Source: Solirubrobacter sp035555675 (lineage in GTDB: Bacteria; Actinomycetota; Thermoleophilia; Solirubrobacterales; Solirubrobacteraceae). From it: a stretch of DNA of 13,606 nt. Made by a program: the position numbers and the translations under genes. This document shows, one piece after another, positions 1-6,285 of the stretch. Numbering within the stretch: position 1 is the stretch's first letter; each line of letters opens with the position of its first letter. Under the pieces are notes generated by a model. It did no database searches and was not told the origin of the DNA. It saw only the letters and a program-made list of their open reading frames with translations. Location: NCBI GenBank assembly GCA_035555675.1, contig DATMGH010000105.1, forward strand, positions 1-13,606, read 5' to 3'.

Positions 1-836
1 GCGAGCACGACCGCGGTCGCCGGCACCTCGATCCATTCGCCGATCGCGAGCAGCCCGATCGCGCCCGCCGCGGCGACCAGCGCGGCCGTCTGCGTGCGGA
101 TCCCGTTCGGCATCACCGGCCGCGGATCGGGCTTCTGGAGCACGGCCAGCGCCGCGAGCCAGGCGAACAGCGGGTAGAACGCGTTGGTCCCCATCGCCGG
201 CGCCCACGTGCCCTCGGCGGCGCGCGCCGCCCAGGCGATGTCACCCAGGACCTGGGCGGCGACGGCTGCGGCGAGCAGGTTCCAGGCCGTGTCGGCCTGA
301 CGCCCGGCGACGAGCGCGCCGATCACCGCGATCGTCAGCAGCAGGCAGTCCGCGATCGGATAGGCGAACGTGACGAGCGCGTTGAAGTCGCCGAAGTGCT
401 CGGTGGTCCGCGGCACGACGATCGCGATCACCAGCGCGGTCGCGGCCAGCAGGATCGTCGCCGCGTCGAACCCGAGCTTGACCGGGGCGCGGCGCAGCCA
501 GGGACGGGCGAGCGCGACGAACGTCGCGAGGGCGCCGACGTACAGTCCCAGCCACGCGATGTCGGCGACGCCGGGCTCCGGCGCGGTCGCGTCCGGTGAG
601 AGCAGGATCCAGCCCACGACCGACGAGCAAAGGCCGAGGCCGAGCGCGACGCGGGCGAAGCGACGCTCGTGCGTGCGCAGCGCGCACGCCAGGATCAGCG
701 CGGCGGGGACGGCCTGCAGCGCGATGAACGCGTCGCGCGTGAGCAGCGGCGAGTCCACGCCGGCCAGCGTCGCCGCCCCGTAGAGCGCGAGGGCAACGGC
801 GCCGAGCACGAAGAAGGGGCGCACGGTGACGGACAC
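1..836 (-). CDS. Polytopic membrane protein, N-terminal part (possible membrane sensor of a GGDEF/EAL-type protein); cut by left edge
   Basis: The frame is open from a GTG at 836 to the window edge, giving 278 residues without a stop; an in-frame TAA lies at 845-843. A second GTG at 824 is an alternative start. The visible part is almost entirely hydrophobic, with about eight or nine likely membrane helices, for example residues 8-24, 41-52, 63-79, 93-111, 124-141, 161-177, 185-203, 221-234 and 250-266. Landmarks are AYPIADCLLLT (158-168), DIAWAARAAEGTW (199-211) and NAFYPLFAWLAAL (218-230). From memory, the short soluble loops and the YP-(I/L)AD segment resemble the N-terminal membrane domain of actinobacterial diguanylate cyclase or phosphodiesterase proteins, but no catalytic domain lies within the window, so this is only a suggestion. 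It could instead be a stand-alone membrane protein. It lies 56 bases downstream of the small membrane protein on the same strand. Confidence 0.8.
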   Translation of the reverse strand, partial: MSVTVRPFFVLGAVALALYGAATLAGVDSPLLTRDAFIALQAVPAALILACALRTHERRFARVALGLGLCSSVVGWILLSPDATAPEPGVADIAWLGLYVGALATFVALARPWLRRAPVKLGFDAATILLAATALVIAIVVPRTTEHFGDFNALVTFAYPIADCLLLTIAVIGALVAGRQADTAWNLLAAAVAAQVLGDIAWAARAAEGTWAPAMGTNAFYPLFAWLAALAVLQKPDPRPVMPNGIRTQTAALVAAAGAIGLLAIGEWIEVPATAVVL

Positions 837-892
837 GCCCCTTTAGTCGGTTCGGACACTCAACTCTGGAGTGCCCGTCAGCAAAAGATCGG

Positions 893-1204
893 TCAGTGCG
901 CGACGACGCGCGCGCTCGGCGCAGGCACCGCACGCGGCGCGGCCACCGGTTCGGGCTCGGGCTCGGGGTCGGGCGTGCTGCGAGCGCGCGAGAACGGTGT
1001 GTCGTGGTCCATCAGGCGGACCAGCGCGCCGACGACGATCAGCGCCGCGCACGCGATCATGCCCAGGACGCCGACCATGAACCACCAGCCGCCGAAGGCG
1101 ATCAGCAGACCCTCGACGGTGACCACCGCGATGAGCGCGGCGGCGATCAGGAAGAAGAGCGCGTCGCCGCCGGCGGGCTCGTGGGAAGTGGGTTCGGTGG
1201 ACAT
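893..1204 (-). CDS. Small two-helix membrane protein with Pro-Glu tail
   Basis: This 103-residue protein starts at ATG 1204-1202 and ends with TGA at 895-893. It has a short acidic N-terminus, two hydrophobic segments (about 15-38 and 41-62) separated by a GGWWF turn, and a soluble tail with a PDPEPEPEP stretch (78-86) written by a hexanucleotide repeat. I do not recognise a family; the layout is that of the many small hypothetical membrane proteins of high-GC actinobacteria. It diverges from the alcohol dehydrogenase gene, and its start is preceded by TACGGT six bases upstream, consistent with a leaderless transcript. It may be read together with the membrane protein 56 bases downstream. Function unknown. 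Confidence 0.7.
   Translation of the reverse strand: MSTEPTSHEPAGGDALFFLIAAALIAVVTVEGLLIAFGGWWFMVGVLGMIACAALIVVGALVRLMDHDTPFSRARSTPDPEPEPEPVAAPRAVPAPSARVVAH
950..973. repeat. Hexanucleotide tandem repeat, four units, inside the small membrane protein gene
   Basis: Four units of NTCGGG (TTCGGG, CTCGGG, CTCGGG, GTCGGG) follow one another. On the minus strand they encode the Pro-Glu run in the tail of the small membrane protein. The unit is six bases long, so a gain or loss of units would change tail length without breaking the frame. Confidence 0.75.
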
Positions 1205-1210
1205 GGCGCA

Positions 1211-1220
1211 ACCGTACGGT
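1211..1220. promoter_or_regulatory. Perfect palindrome ACCGTACGGT overlapping a -10-like box
   Basis: ACCGTACGGT is a perfect 10-base palindrome in the 74-base gap between two divergent genes. Its minus-strand half contains TACGGT (1216-1211), which fits the actinobacterial -10 pattern TANNNT. TACGGT ends six bases before ATG 1204, so transcription would start at or next to the start codon. The palindrome could therefore be an operator, part of a promoter, or chance. A second dyad, CGGGAT (1234-1239) with ATCCCG (1248-1253), lies nearby. All functional statements are inference. Confidence 0.4.
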
Positions 1221-1265
1221 CGGCCCCGCGCGCCGGGATCGTGGCGAATCCCGCGTCCGGCTCAG

Positions 1266-1271
1266 TAGTTT
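1266..1271 (+). promoter_or_regulatory. Probable -10 box TAGTTT for the alcohol dehydrogenase gene
   Basis: TAGTTT fits TANNNT and is followed by seven bases before ATG 1279. The intervening bases are pyrimidine-rich, with no Shine-Dalgarno sequence. This spacing puts the start of transcription at the start codon and suggests a leaderless messenger. No convincing -35 element is seen 16-18 bases upstream. Confidence 0.4.
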
Positions 1272-1278
1272 TCCTCCG

Positions 1279-2226
1279 ATGCGCGCGATCGTCCTCGACG
1301 GGGATCTGGAGCTGCGCGACGTGCCGGCGCCGGTCGCCGGCCCCGGGCAGCTGCTGCTGCGCGTGCACGCGTGCGGCGTCTGCCGGACCGACCTGCACCT
1401 GCTCGACGGCGAGGTGACGATCGATCACCCGCCGCGGATCCTCGGCCACCAGATCGTGGGCACGACCGAGGACGGGCGCCGCGTGGGCGTGCCGTGGCTG
1501 GGGTGGACGTGCGGCGAGTGCGTCTACTGCCGCTCCGGGCGCGAGAACCTGTGCCCGCGGGCGCGCTTCACGGGCCGCGACATCGACGGCGGCTTCGCCG
1601 AGTACGCGGTCGCGGACGAGCGCTACTGCTTCGACATCCCGGACGCGTTCGACGATCTGCAGGCCGCGCCGCTGCTGTGCGCGGGGCTGATCGGCTACCG
1701 CGCGCTGCGCATGTGCGGCGACGCCGAGCGCCTCGGCCTGTACGGCTTCGGCGCCGCGGCCCACATCGTCGCCCAGGTCGCGCGGTACCAGGGCCGGCGC
1801 GTGTTCGCGTTCACGCGCGCGGGCGACGACGCGGCGCAGGCGCTGGCGCGCGAGCTCGGCGCGGTCTGGGCGGGCGGCTCGGAGGAGGCGCCGCCGGAGG
1901 AGCTCGACGCCGCGATCGTCTTCGCCCCGGCCGGGCCGCTGGTCCCGGCGGCGCTGCGCGTGCTCGCCCCGGGCGGCACCGTCGTCTGCGGCGGCATCCA
2001 CATGAGCGACATCCCGGCCTTCCCGTACGAGCTGCTGTGGCACGAGCGCACCGTGCGCTCGGTCGCCAACCTCACGCGCGCGGACGGGCTCGAGCTGCTC
2101 GCGCTCGCGCCGCGCGTCCCGATCCGCACGCACGTGACCGTCTATCCGCTGGAGCGGACCGCGGACGCGCTGGAGGATCTCCGCGCCGGGCGCTTCACCG
2201 GCGCGGCCGTGGTTCAGGCGTCGTAG
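1279..2226 (+). CDS. Zinc-dependent alcohol dehydrogenase (MDR superfamily)
   Basis: This 315-residue protein belongs to the zinc alcohol dehydrogenase branch of the medium-chain dehydrogenases, which oxidise alcohols or reduce aldehydes with NAD(P). The GroES-like domain holds the expected catalytic zinc ligands C35 and H57 (in LGHQIVG), with C134 in PLLCAGLIGYRA as third ligand. The structural zinc loop has C78, C81, C84 and C92. The nucleotide-binding turn is a GFGAAAH variant at 156-162. The residue after H57 is Gln where classical ADHs have Glu; from memory this is common in the AdhA/CAD2-like subgroup. Length is slightly below the usual 320-350. The ATG start has a leaderless-type -10 box. 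The 3' end overlaps the acyl-CoA synthetase 3' end by 13 bases, tail to tail. Substrate cannot be told; proximity to acyl-CoA genes makes a fatty or branched alcohol or aldehyde possible. Confidence 0.93.
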   Translation: MRAIVLDGDLELRDVPAPVAGPGQLLLRVHACGVCRTDLHLLDGEVTIDHPPRILGHQIVGTTEDGRRVGVPWLGWTCGECVYCRSGRENLCPRARFTGRDIDGGFAEYAVADERYCFDIPDAFDDLQAAPLLCAGLIGYRALRMCGDAERLGLYGFGAAAHIVAQVARYQGRRVFAFTRAGDDAAQALARELGAVWAGGSEEAPPEELDAAIVFAPAGPLVPAALRVLAPGGTVVCGGIHMSDIPAFPYELLWHERTVRSVANLTRADGLELLALAPRVPIRTHVTVYPLERTADALEDLRAGRFTGAAVVQAS

Positions 2227-4004
2227 AGCGCGTCGATGTCCGGCTCGAACTTGCGGTAGACGACCGCGCGCTTGACCTTCAGCGTGGGGGTCAGCTCGCC
2301 CTCCTGCTGGGAGAGGTCGCGCGGCAGGATCGCGAACCGCTTGATCTGCTCGATCCGCGCGAAGCGCTGATTGACCTGGTCGATGTCCTTCCAGATCGCC
2401 TCGCGGACCTTCTCGTCGGCGGCCATCGCCTCCGGGTCGGCGGGCACGCCGAGCTCGGCGGCCAGCGCCGGGACCTCGTCCGGGTCGAGCGTGACGAGCG
2501 CCACCAGGTACGAGCGGCGGTCGCCGGCGGCGATCGCCTGCGAGATCCAGCGCGTCTCGCGCAGCGCGCTCTCGAGCATCTCGGGCGAGACGTTCTTGCC
2601 CGACGACGTGATGATCAGGTCCTTCTTGCGGCCCGTGATCTGCACGTAGCCGTCGTGGATCTCGCCCAGGTCGCCGGAGTGCAGCCAGCCGTCCGGGTCC
2701 AGGATCGCTTCGCTGGCCTCCGCGTTGCGGTGGTAGCCCTTGAACACGTGCGGGCCGCGCATCAGGATCTCGCCGTCGTCGGCGATCGAGACCTCGGCGC
2801 CGGGCAGCGGGCGCCCGACGCTGCCGACCCGGACCTCCGCGAGCGTGTTCAGCGTCGCCGCCGCGCACGTCTCGGTCATCCCGTAGCCCTCGAGCACCGG
2901 CACGCCGCAGGCGTAGAAGAAGTCGATCACGTCGGCGCCGATCGGCGCGGCCCCGACGATCAGCACCGGCTCGCCCGGGCCGAGCGCGTCGCGCACCTTG
3001 CGCAGCGCCAGCCGGTCGCCGACCGCGTGGCGCAGCCGGTCGAGCGGGCTCACGCCGCGGCCCTCGCGCTGCGCCTTGGCGATCTTGTCGCCGGTCGCGA
3101 GCGCGCGCTTGAAGATCGCGGCCTTGGCGCCGCCGGCCTCCTCGGCCTGGCCGAGCACGCGGGTGTGGATCTTCTCCAGCAGGCGCGGGACGGTCGGGAT
3201 GTGCGTCGGCTCGGTCTCGAGGATCTCGGCGGCGAGCTTCTTCGTGTCGCCGCTGGAGAACGCCAGCACGCCGCCGGTCTCCAGCGCCACGAACGCGACC
3301 ATCCGCGCCAGCACGTGCGCGAGCGGCAGGTACTGGAAGATCACGGGCGCGGCGTCGCGCAGCTCGAGCCGGTCGATGTACGCGTTGAGCGTGTAGAGCA
3401 GGTTGCCGTGCGAGAGCACGCAGCCCTTCGGCGGGCCGGTGGTGCCGGACGTGTAGACGATCGTGGCCGTGTCGTCGGGGCTGACGGCCGCGACCCGCTC
3501 GCGCGCGATCGCGTCGCCGTCGGCCGCGCCGCGCTCGCGCAGCTCGGCCAGCGTGAGCGCGCCCTCGGCCTCGCCGCGCAGGACCACGACGTGCTCGAGC
3601 TCGGGCAGGTTCGCCCGCACCTTGGCGATCTTCGCCGCCTGCTTGTCGTCCTCGAGCAGGATCAGCTTCGCGCCGGAGTGCTCGAGCACGTACTCGCACT
3701 CCTCGGGCGAGTTCGTGTGGTAGACGGGCACGACCGTGGCGCCGGCGCAGAACGCGCCGAAATCGGCCAGCGGCCACTCCGGGATCGTCGAGGCGAGGAT
3801 CGCGACCTTGTCGCCGGTGCCGACGCCGAGCGACGCCAGCCCGCCGGCGATCTCGCGGATCGCGCGCCCGAACTCGGCGTAGGTGACCGGAGCGCGGCCG
3901 GGCGCGCGCATGGCGTCGCCCGAATGGCGTTCGACGGCGGCGAGGGCCAGCTCGCCGAGCGAACGCACGGCGGTGGCGGTGGGGCGGGCGGCGAGTTCGG
4001 CCAT
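2214..4004 (-). CDS. fadD: Long-chain fatty acid-CoA ligase, FadD15-like (AMP-forming)
   Basis: This 596-residue ANL-superfamily enzyme activates a carboxylic acid with ATP to an acyl-adenylate and then to the CoA thioester. Visible motifs are the P-loop YTSGTTGPPKG (184-194), the GYGMTET substrate/AMP motif (373-379), SGDLG with the ribose-binding Asp (443-447), the hinge GRKKDLI (458-464) and the C-terminal catalytic-lysine region LTPTLKVKRA (571-580; K576 or K578). Length and order match the long-chain synthetases of COG1022; from memory mycobacterial FadD15 is about 600 residues and ends in the same TPT-x-KVKR. The ATG at 4004 is 35 bases downstream of the nuclease-like gene and on the same strand, so the two may be cotranscribed; a TAGGGT box nine bases before the ATG may give it its own start. 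The 3' end overlaps the alcohol dehydrogenase gene. Confidence 0.95.
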   Translation of the reverse strand: MAELAARPTATAVRSLGELALAAVERHSGDAMRAPGRAPVTYAEFGRAIREIAGGLASLGVGTGDKVAILASTIPEWPLADFGAFCAGATVVPVYHTNSPEECEYVLEHSGAKLILLEDDKQAAKIAKVRANLPELEHVVVLRGEAEGALTLAELRERGAADGDAIARERVAAVSPDDTATIVYTSGTTGPPKGCVLSHGNLLYTLNAYIDRLELRDAAPVIFQYLPLAHVLARMVAFVALETGGVLAFSSGDTKKLAAEILETEPTHIPTVPRLLEKIHTRVLGQAEEAGGAKAAIFKRALATGDKIAKAQREGRGVSPLDRLRHAVGDRLALRKVRDALGPGEPVLIVGAAPIGADVIDFFYACGVPVLEGYGMTETCAAATLNTLAEVRVGSVGRPLPGAEVSIADDGEILMRGPHVFKGYHRNAEASEAILDPDGWLHSGDLGEIHDGYVQITGRKKDLIITSSGKNVSPEMLESALRETRWISQAIAAGDRRSYLVALVTLDPDEVPALAAELGVPADPEAMAADEKVREAIWKDIDQVNQRFARIEQIKRFAILPRDLSQQEGELTPTLKVKRAVVYRKFEPDIDALYDA

Positions 4005-4039
4005 GTCTTCACAACCCTACTTCGCCCGCCGCCGGCGCG

Positions 4040-5578
4040 TCAGCGATAGTTCGGGTAGTAGCTCTCGCCGTTGAACCACAGGGTCATCCCGATGCCCTTC
4101 GCCGGCGTGAGCACTTCGTAGGCGTTGTTGCGGGGCGGCGCCGCGTACTCGATCGCTTCGCGGATCTCCTCGAGCGTCCAGTCGTCGGGGAAGAACGTCG
4201 ACTGGAGCTTCTTGTCCTTGTCCTCGGCGGTCGGGCCGGTGGCGTCGCCGCGGCGCACGCGGACCGTCTGCCGGTAGCAGCCCAGGTCGCCGACGAAGGT
4301 CTGCGGCCCGTGGCCTTCGCCGACCGGGGCGTCCCCGCGGATCGTGTGCAGCCCGGCGACTCGCTGGGTCTTCTTCGAGCCGGACTTCTCCTCGACGATC
4401 ACGCCGTTGACGATGTGGTTCCAGATCTTGCCGTCCAGCGTGCGGTGCTTCTTGCCCTTGGGCGCCTGGCGCTGGGGTGGCTGCACCGGTGGCTGGTCGA
4501 CGGCGGCGAGCGCCTGGTTGATCAGGTCGTAGTTGGTCCCGAAGTCGTTCCCGCCGTACTCCGCGTCCTCGGCCAGCAGCCGCGTGATCCACGAGTCGTC
4601 GTCCTCGTCCTGCTCGCGCGGCTTGGTCTTGCCGGTCCGCTCGAACCACGCGCCGGCCTCCTGGACGGTCTTGAACTTCGTGCGGGCCAGCACCGCGCGC
4701 CGCGCGACGCGTGCCGCGTTGCGGACCGGGATCAGCGCGACGTTGACGTTGAGCGCCGCGTCGAGCTTGGCGAACGTGGTGTGCGGCTGCTTGTGCCGCG
4801 TCGCCTGGCGGAACCGCGTGTAGACGGTCTCGATCGCGACGGCGTTGTTGGACAGGAAGACCTCGGCCGTGCCTTCCCACTCGTCCCAGTCGTCGAGCAG
4901 CGCCTGCGCCGCGGCCGACTGCTCGTCGACGATCTCGGCGGAGTCGTCGTTGGCGTCGAAGTCGCCGTCCATCGTGTCCCGGATGAACCGCATCACCTGG
5001 TGCAGCGTGGTGGCGTAGTAGGACGCGGTCTGCTCGCCTTTGGCGCCGGTGATCGTCTGGACCGCGAGCAGCGCGCCCTCGGTGTCGAGGTTGGTGACCA
5101 TCAGCGTGATGGCGTCGCGCCCCGCCTCGTTGGGCGCCGCGAGGAAGTCCCCCACCGTGACGCTGACCTTGCTGACCTTGACCCGCTTCTTGCGGCTGCC
5201 CAGCAGCTTCTGGCCGAGCTGCTTGAGCGGGACGTTGCCGGTCTCGCTCTGGTTGCCCTCGCTGAGCCAGTCGTTGTGGCCCTTGACCTCGACGATCCAC
5301 AGGCGGTCGCCGTCGTAGGCGAGCAGGTCGGCGTTCGGCTTGCCCGGGCCGGCGGTGCTGATGTGCTCCTCCGCGAAGCCCGCGTCGCGCAGCTTGCCGT
5401 AGACCTCCTTCTCCTTGTCGTTCTGGAGCTTCTGGAGCGTCCGCTCGTCCTTGTACTTGCGCCAGTCGCGCAGCAGGATGGCGCGGGCCAGCGCGGCGTT
5501 GCTGGTGCCGGGCGGCGGTGGTGTGGGGGCGCGCTCGGGCGCGCGCTCCGGCTCTGGACGAGCGACCCGTACTCGCAT
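4040..5578 (-). CDS. Putative two-nuclease protein: N-terminal PD-(D/E)XK-like domain and C-terminal EndoU-like domain
   Basis: 512 residues from ATG 5578, chosen because GGAAGAG lies eight bases upstream; an in-frame TTG at 5614 would add 12 residues. Residues 1-24 are basic and proline-rich, with ERAPERAP and no signal peptide. Residues 47-170 read like a PD-(D/E)XK fold: E58, then D84 in KPNADLLAYDG, then E97-V-K99 in LWIVEVKG, a D-x12-E-x-K spacing. Residues 200-360 are an unrecognised, partly acidic middle, followed by a Pro/Gln linker (361-374). Residues 380-512 look like the bacterial EndoU RNase family: H388 in IWNHIVNG, H411 in AGLHTIRG, K456/K457, then STFFPDDWTLEEIREAI (460-476), ending in SYYP near the C-terminus. 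EndoU enzymes cut RNA using two His and a Lys. GC is visibly lower than in flanking genes (60-75% in sampled lines). It could be a defence nuclease or a toxin; no immunity gene is apparent. Domain calls are by eye. Confidence 0.72.
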   Translation of the reverse strand: MRVRVARPEPERAPERAPTPPPPGTSNAALARAILLRDWRKYKDERTLQKLQNDKEKEVYGKLRDAGFAEEHISTAGPGKPNADLLAYDGDRLWIVEVKGHNDWLSEGNQSETGNVPLKQLGQKLLGSRKKRVKVSKVSVTVGDFLAAPNEAGRDAITLMVTNLDTEGALLAVQTITGAKGEQTASYYATTLHQVMRFIRDTMDGDFDANDDSAEIVDEQSAAAQALLDDWDEWEGTAEVFLSNNAVAIETVYTRFRQATRHKQPHTTFAKLDAALNVNVALIPVRNAARVARRAVLARTKFKTVQEAGAWFERTGKTKPREQDEDDDSWITRLLAEDAEYGGNDFGTNYDLINQALAAVDQPPVQPPQRQAPKGKKHRTLDGKIWNHIVNGVIVEEKSGSKKTQRVAGLHTIRGDAPVGEGHGPQTFVGDLGCYRQTVRVRRGDATGPTAEDKDKKLQSTFFPDDWTLEEIREAIEYAAPPRNNAYEVLTPAKGIGMTLWFNGESYYPNYR

Positions 5579-5586
5579 GCGCCCGA

Positions 5587-5593
5587 CTCTTCC
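5587..5593 (-). promoter_or_regulatory. Ribosome binding site GGAAGAG that decides the start of the nuclease-like gene
   Basis: GGAAGAG on the minus strand is separated by eight bases from ATG 5578. The upstream TTG at 5614 has no comparable purine run. This favours the ATG and a 512-residue product. It is also one of the clearest Shine-Dalgarno sequences in a window where several other genes look leaderless. Confidence 0.6.
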
Positions 5594-5648
5594 GGTGCCG
5601 CGGGGCCAGGGCAAGCGCCGGGCGCGCCGACCGGCCGCCGGCCTGGAT

Positions 5649-6251
5649 TCACCGCATGCCGGACCGTTCGGGAGCTGACGAGAGGAGCATGTCCACGTAG
5701 CCGTCGGCGATCTCGGCCGCCGTCAGGCGGCCGCCCGGCTTGAGCCAGGTGGCGGTGTGGTTGACCATGCCGAGCAGCGCGAACAGCGTCAGCCGGTCCG
5801 GCTTGCCGACGGCCCGCAGGCGGCGCGCCAGGATCGTCTCGAACGCGTCGCGGCTGGCGCGCACCTGCTCCCACTCGGGCTCGGCCTCGATCGCGTGCCG
5901 CTCCTGGGCGAACACCGCCATGTGGTCGAGGTGCGCGGCGACGTGCTCGAGCCACGCGCGCACGAGCGCGCGCAGCTGCGTCTCGGGAGCGTCGCTGGAC
6001 GCCTCGATCTCGGCCGCGCGCAGCAGCAGCGGGTCCATCAGCTGCTCGCAGATCTCGAACAGCAGGCGCTGCTTGGAGCCGATGTAGTGGTACAGACCGC
6101 CCGACCGCAGGCCGGTCGCCTCGCTCAGCTCGTCCATCGTCGTGGCCTGGAAGCCGCGGCGCGCGAACAGCGCCGCGGCGGTGGCGACGACCGCTTCGCG
6201 GCGGCGCTCGTAGCGCTCCCGGCGGGCAGGGGATGTGGGCGGCTTCGACAC
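5649..6251 (-). CDS. TetR/AcrR-family transcriptional regulator, probable repressor of the acyl-CoA operon
   Basis: From GTG 6251 the protein has 200 residues, the normal size for TetR. The N-terminal DNA-binding helices are at about 17-63, with the helix-turn-helix in TTMDELSEATGLRSGGLYHY (37-56) followed by IGSKQRLL. The C-terminal ligand/dimer domain contains NHTATWLKPGGRLTAAEIAD (164-183), a pattern I associate with TetR proteins beside fatty-acid and acyl-CoA genes. An ATG at 6287 would add 12 residues but would overlap the start codon of the divergent dehydrogenase and lie upstream of a plausible -10 (TATACC, 6277-6272), so the GTG is preferred. It diverges from the dehydrogenase-carboxylase operon and is read towards the nuclease-like and fadD genes, 70 bases downstream. 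The likely ligand is an acyl-CoA intermediate; this is inferred from context. Confidence 0.88.
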   Translation of the reverse strand: MSKPPTSPARRERYERRREAVVATAAALFARRGFQATTMDELSEATGLRSGGLYHYIGSKQRLLFEICEQLMDPLLLRAAEIEASSDAPETQLRALVRAWLEHVAAHLDHMAVFAQERHAIEAEPEWEQVRASRDAFETILARRLRAVGKPDRLTLFALLGMVNHTATWLKPGGRLTAAEIADGYVDMLLSSAPERSGMR

Positions 6252-6279
6252 TTGTTTTGTAACGGGCGTTCGGTATAAG
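6252..6279 (+). promoter_or_regulatory. Promoter of the acyl-CoA dehydrogenase operon (-35 TTGTTT, -10 TATAAG)
   Basis: TTGTTT (6252-6257) and TATAAG (6274-6279) are 16 bases apart. Six bases after the -10 comes ATG 6286, so the first transcribed base would be the A of the start codon. No Shine-Dalgarno sequence precedes the ATG, which fits a leaderless transcript. The whole element lies in the 34-base gap between tetR and the dehydrogenase. The TATA core also reads on the minus strand (TATACC, 6277-6272) and may serve tetR. Confidence 0.55.
6261..6270. promoter_or_regulatory. Candidate TetR operator, palindrome AACG-GG-CGTT
   Basis: AACG and CGTT form perfect inverted arms around two G bases. 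The site lies wholly between the -35 and -10 boxes of the dehydrogenase promoter, where bound repressor would block RNA polymerase. The divergent TetR gene makes it the natural candidate regulator. The symmetry does not extend cleanly beyond ten bases (TTTGT on one side, CGGTAT on the other), so the real site may be longer and imperfect. Confidence 0.5.
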
Positions 6280-6285
6280 TCTGGC

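Noticed and set aside
857..873. Small inverted repeat CACTC...GAGTG between two minus-strand genes
   Set aside because: Only five base pairs with a seven-base loop and no T-run; too weak to call a terminator.
1447..1452. Gln in place of Glu next to the zinc-binding His of the alcohol dehydrogenase as a sign of inactivity
   Set aside because: All zinc cysteines and the His are present, and from memory the GHQ form is common in the AdhA/CAD2-like subgroup, so it does not indicate loss of function.
1147..3777. Open reading frame of about 876 codons on the minus strand across the alcohol dehydrogenase and fadD genes
   Set aside because: Its product is a run of Arg, Ala, Gly and Pro with no domain, and it overlaps two genes with clear motifs in other frames. 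It is a by-product of very high GC.
1371..4049. Open reading frame of about 892 codons on the plus strand
   Set aside because: It has the same Arg/Ala-rich composition, lies out of frame over the dehydrogenase and antisense to fadD, and shows no family motif.
5579..5614. Longer start of the nuclease-like protein at TTG 5614
   Set aside because: No ribosome binding site precedes it, while ATG 5578 has GGAAGAG at eight bases.
5616..5655. GGCGCGCC palindrome and GGCC...GGCC hairpin downstream of the TetR stop
   Set aside because: Short self-complementary GC words are expected by chance at this base composition.
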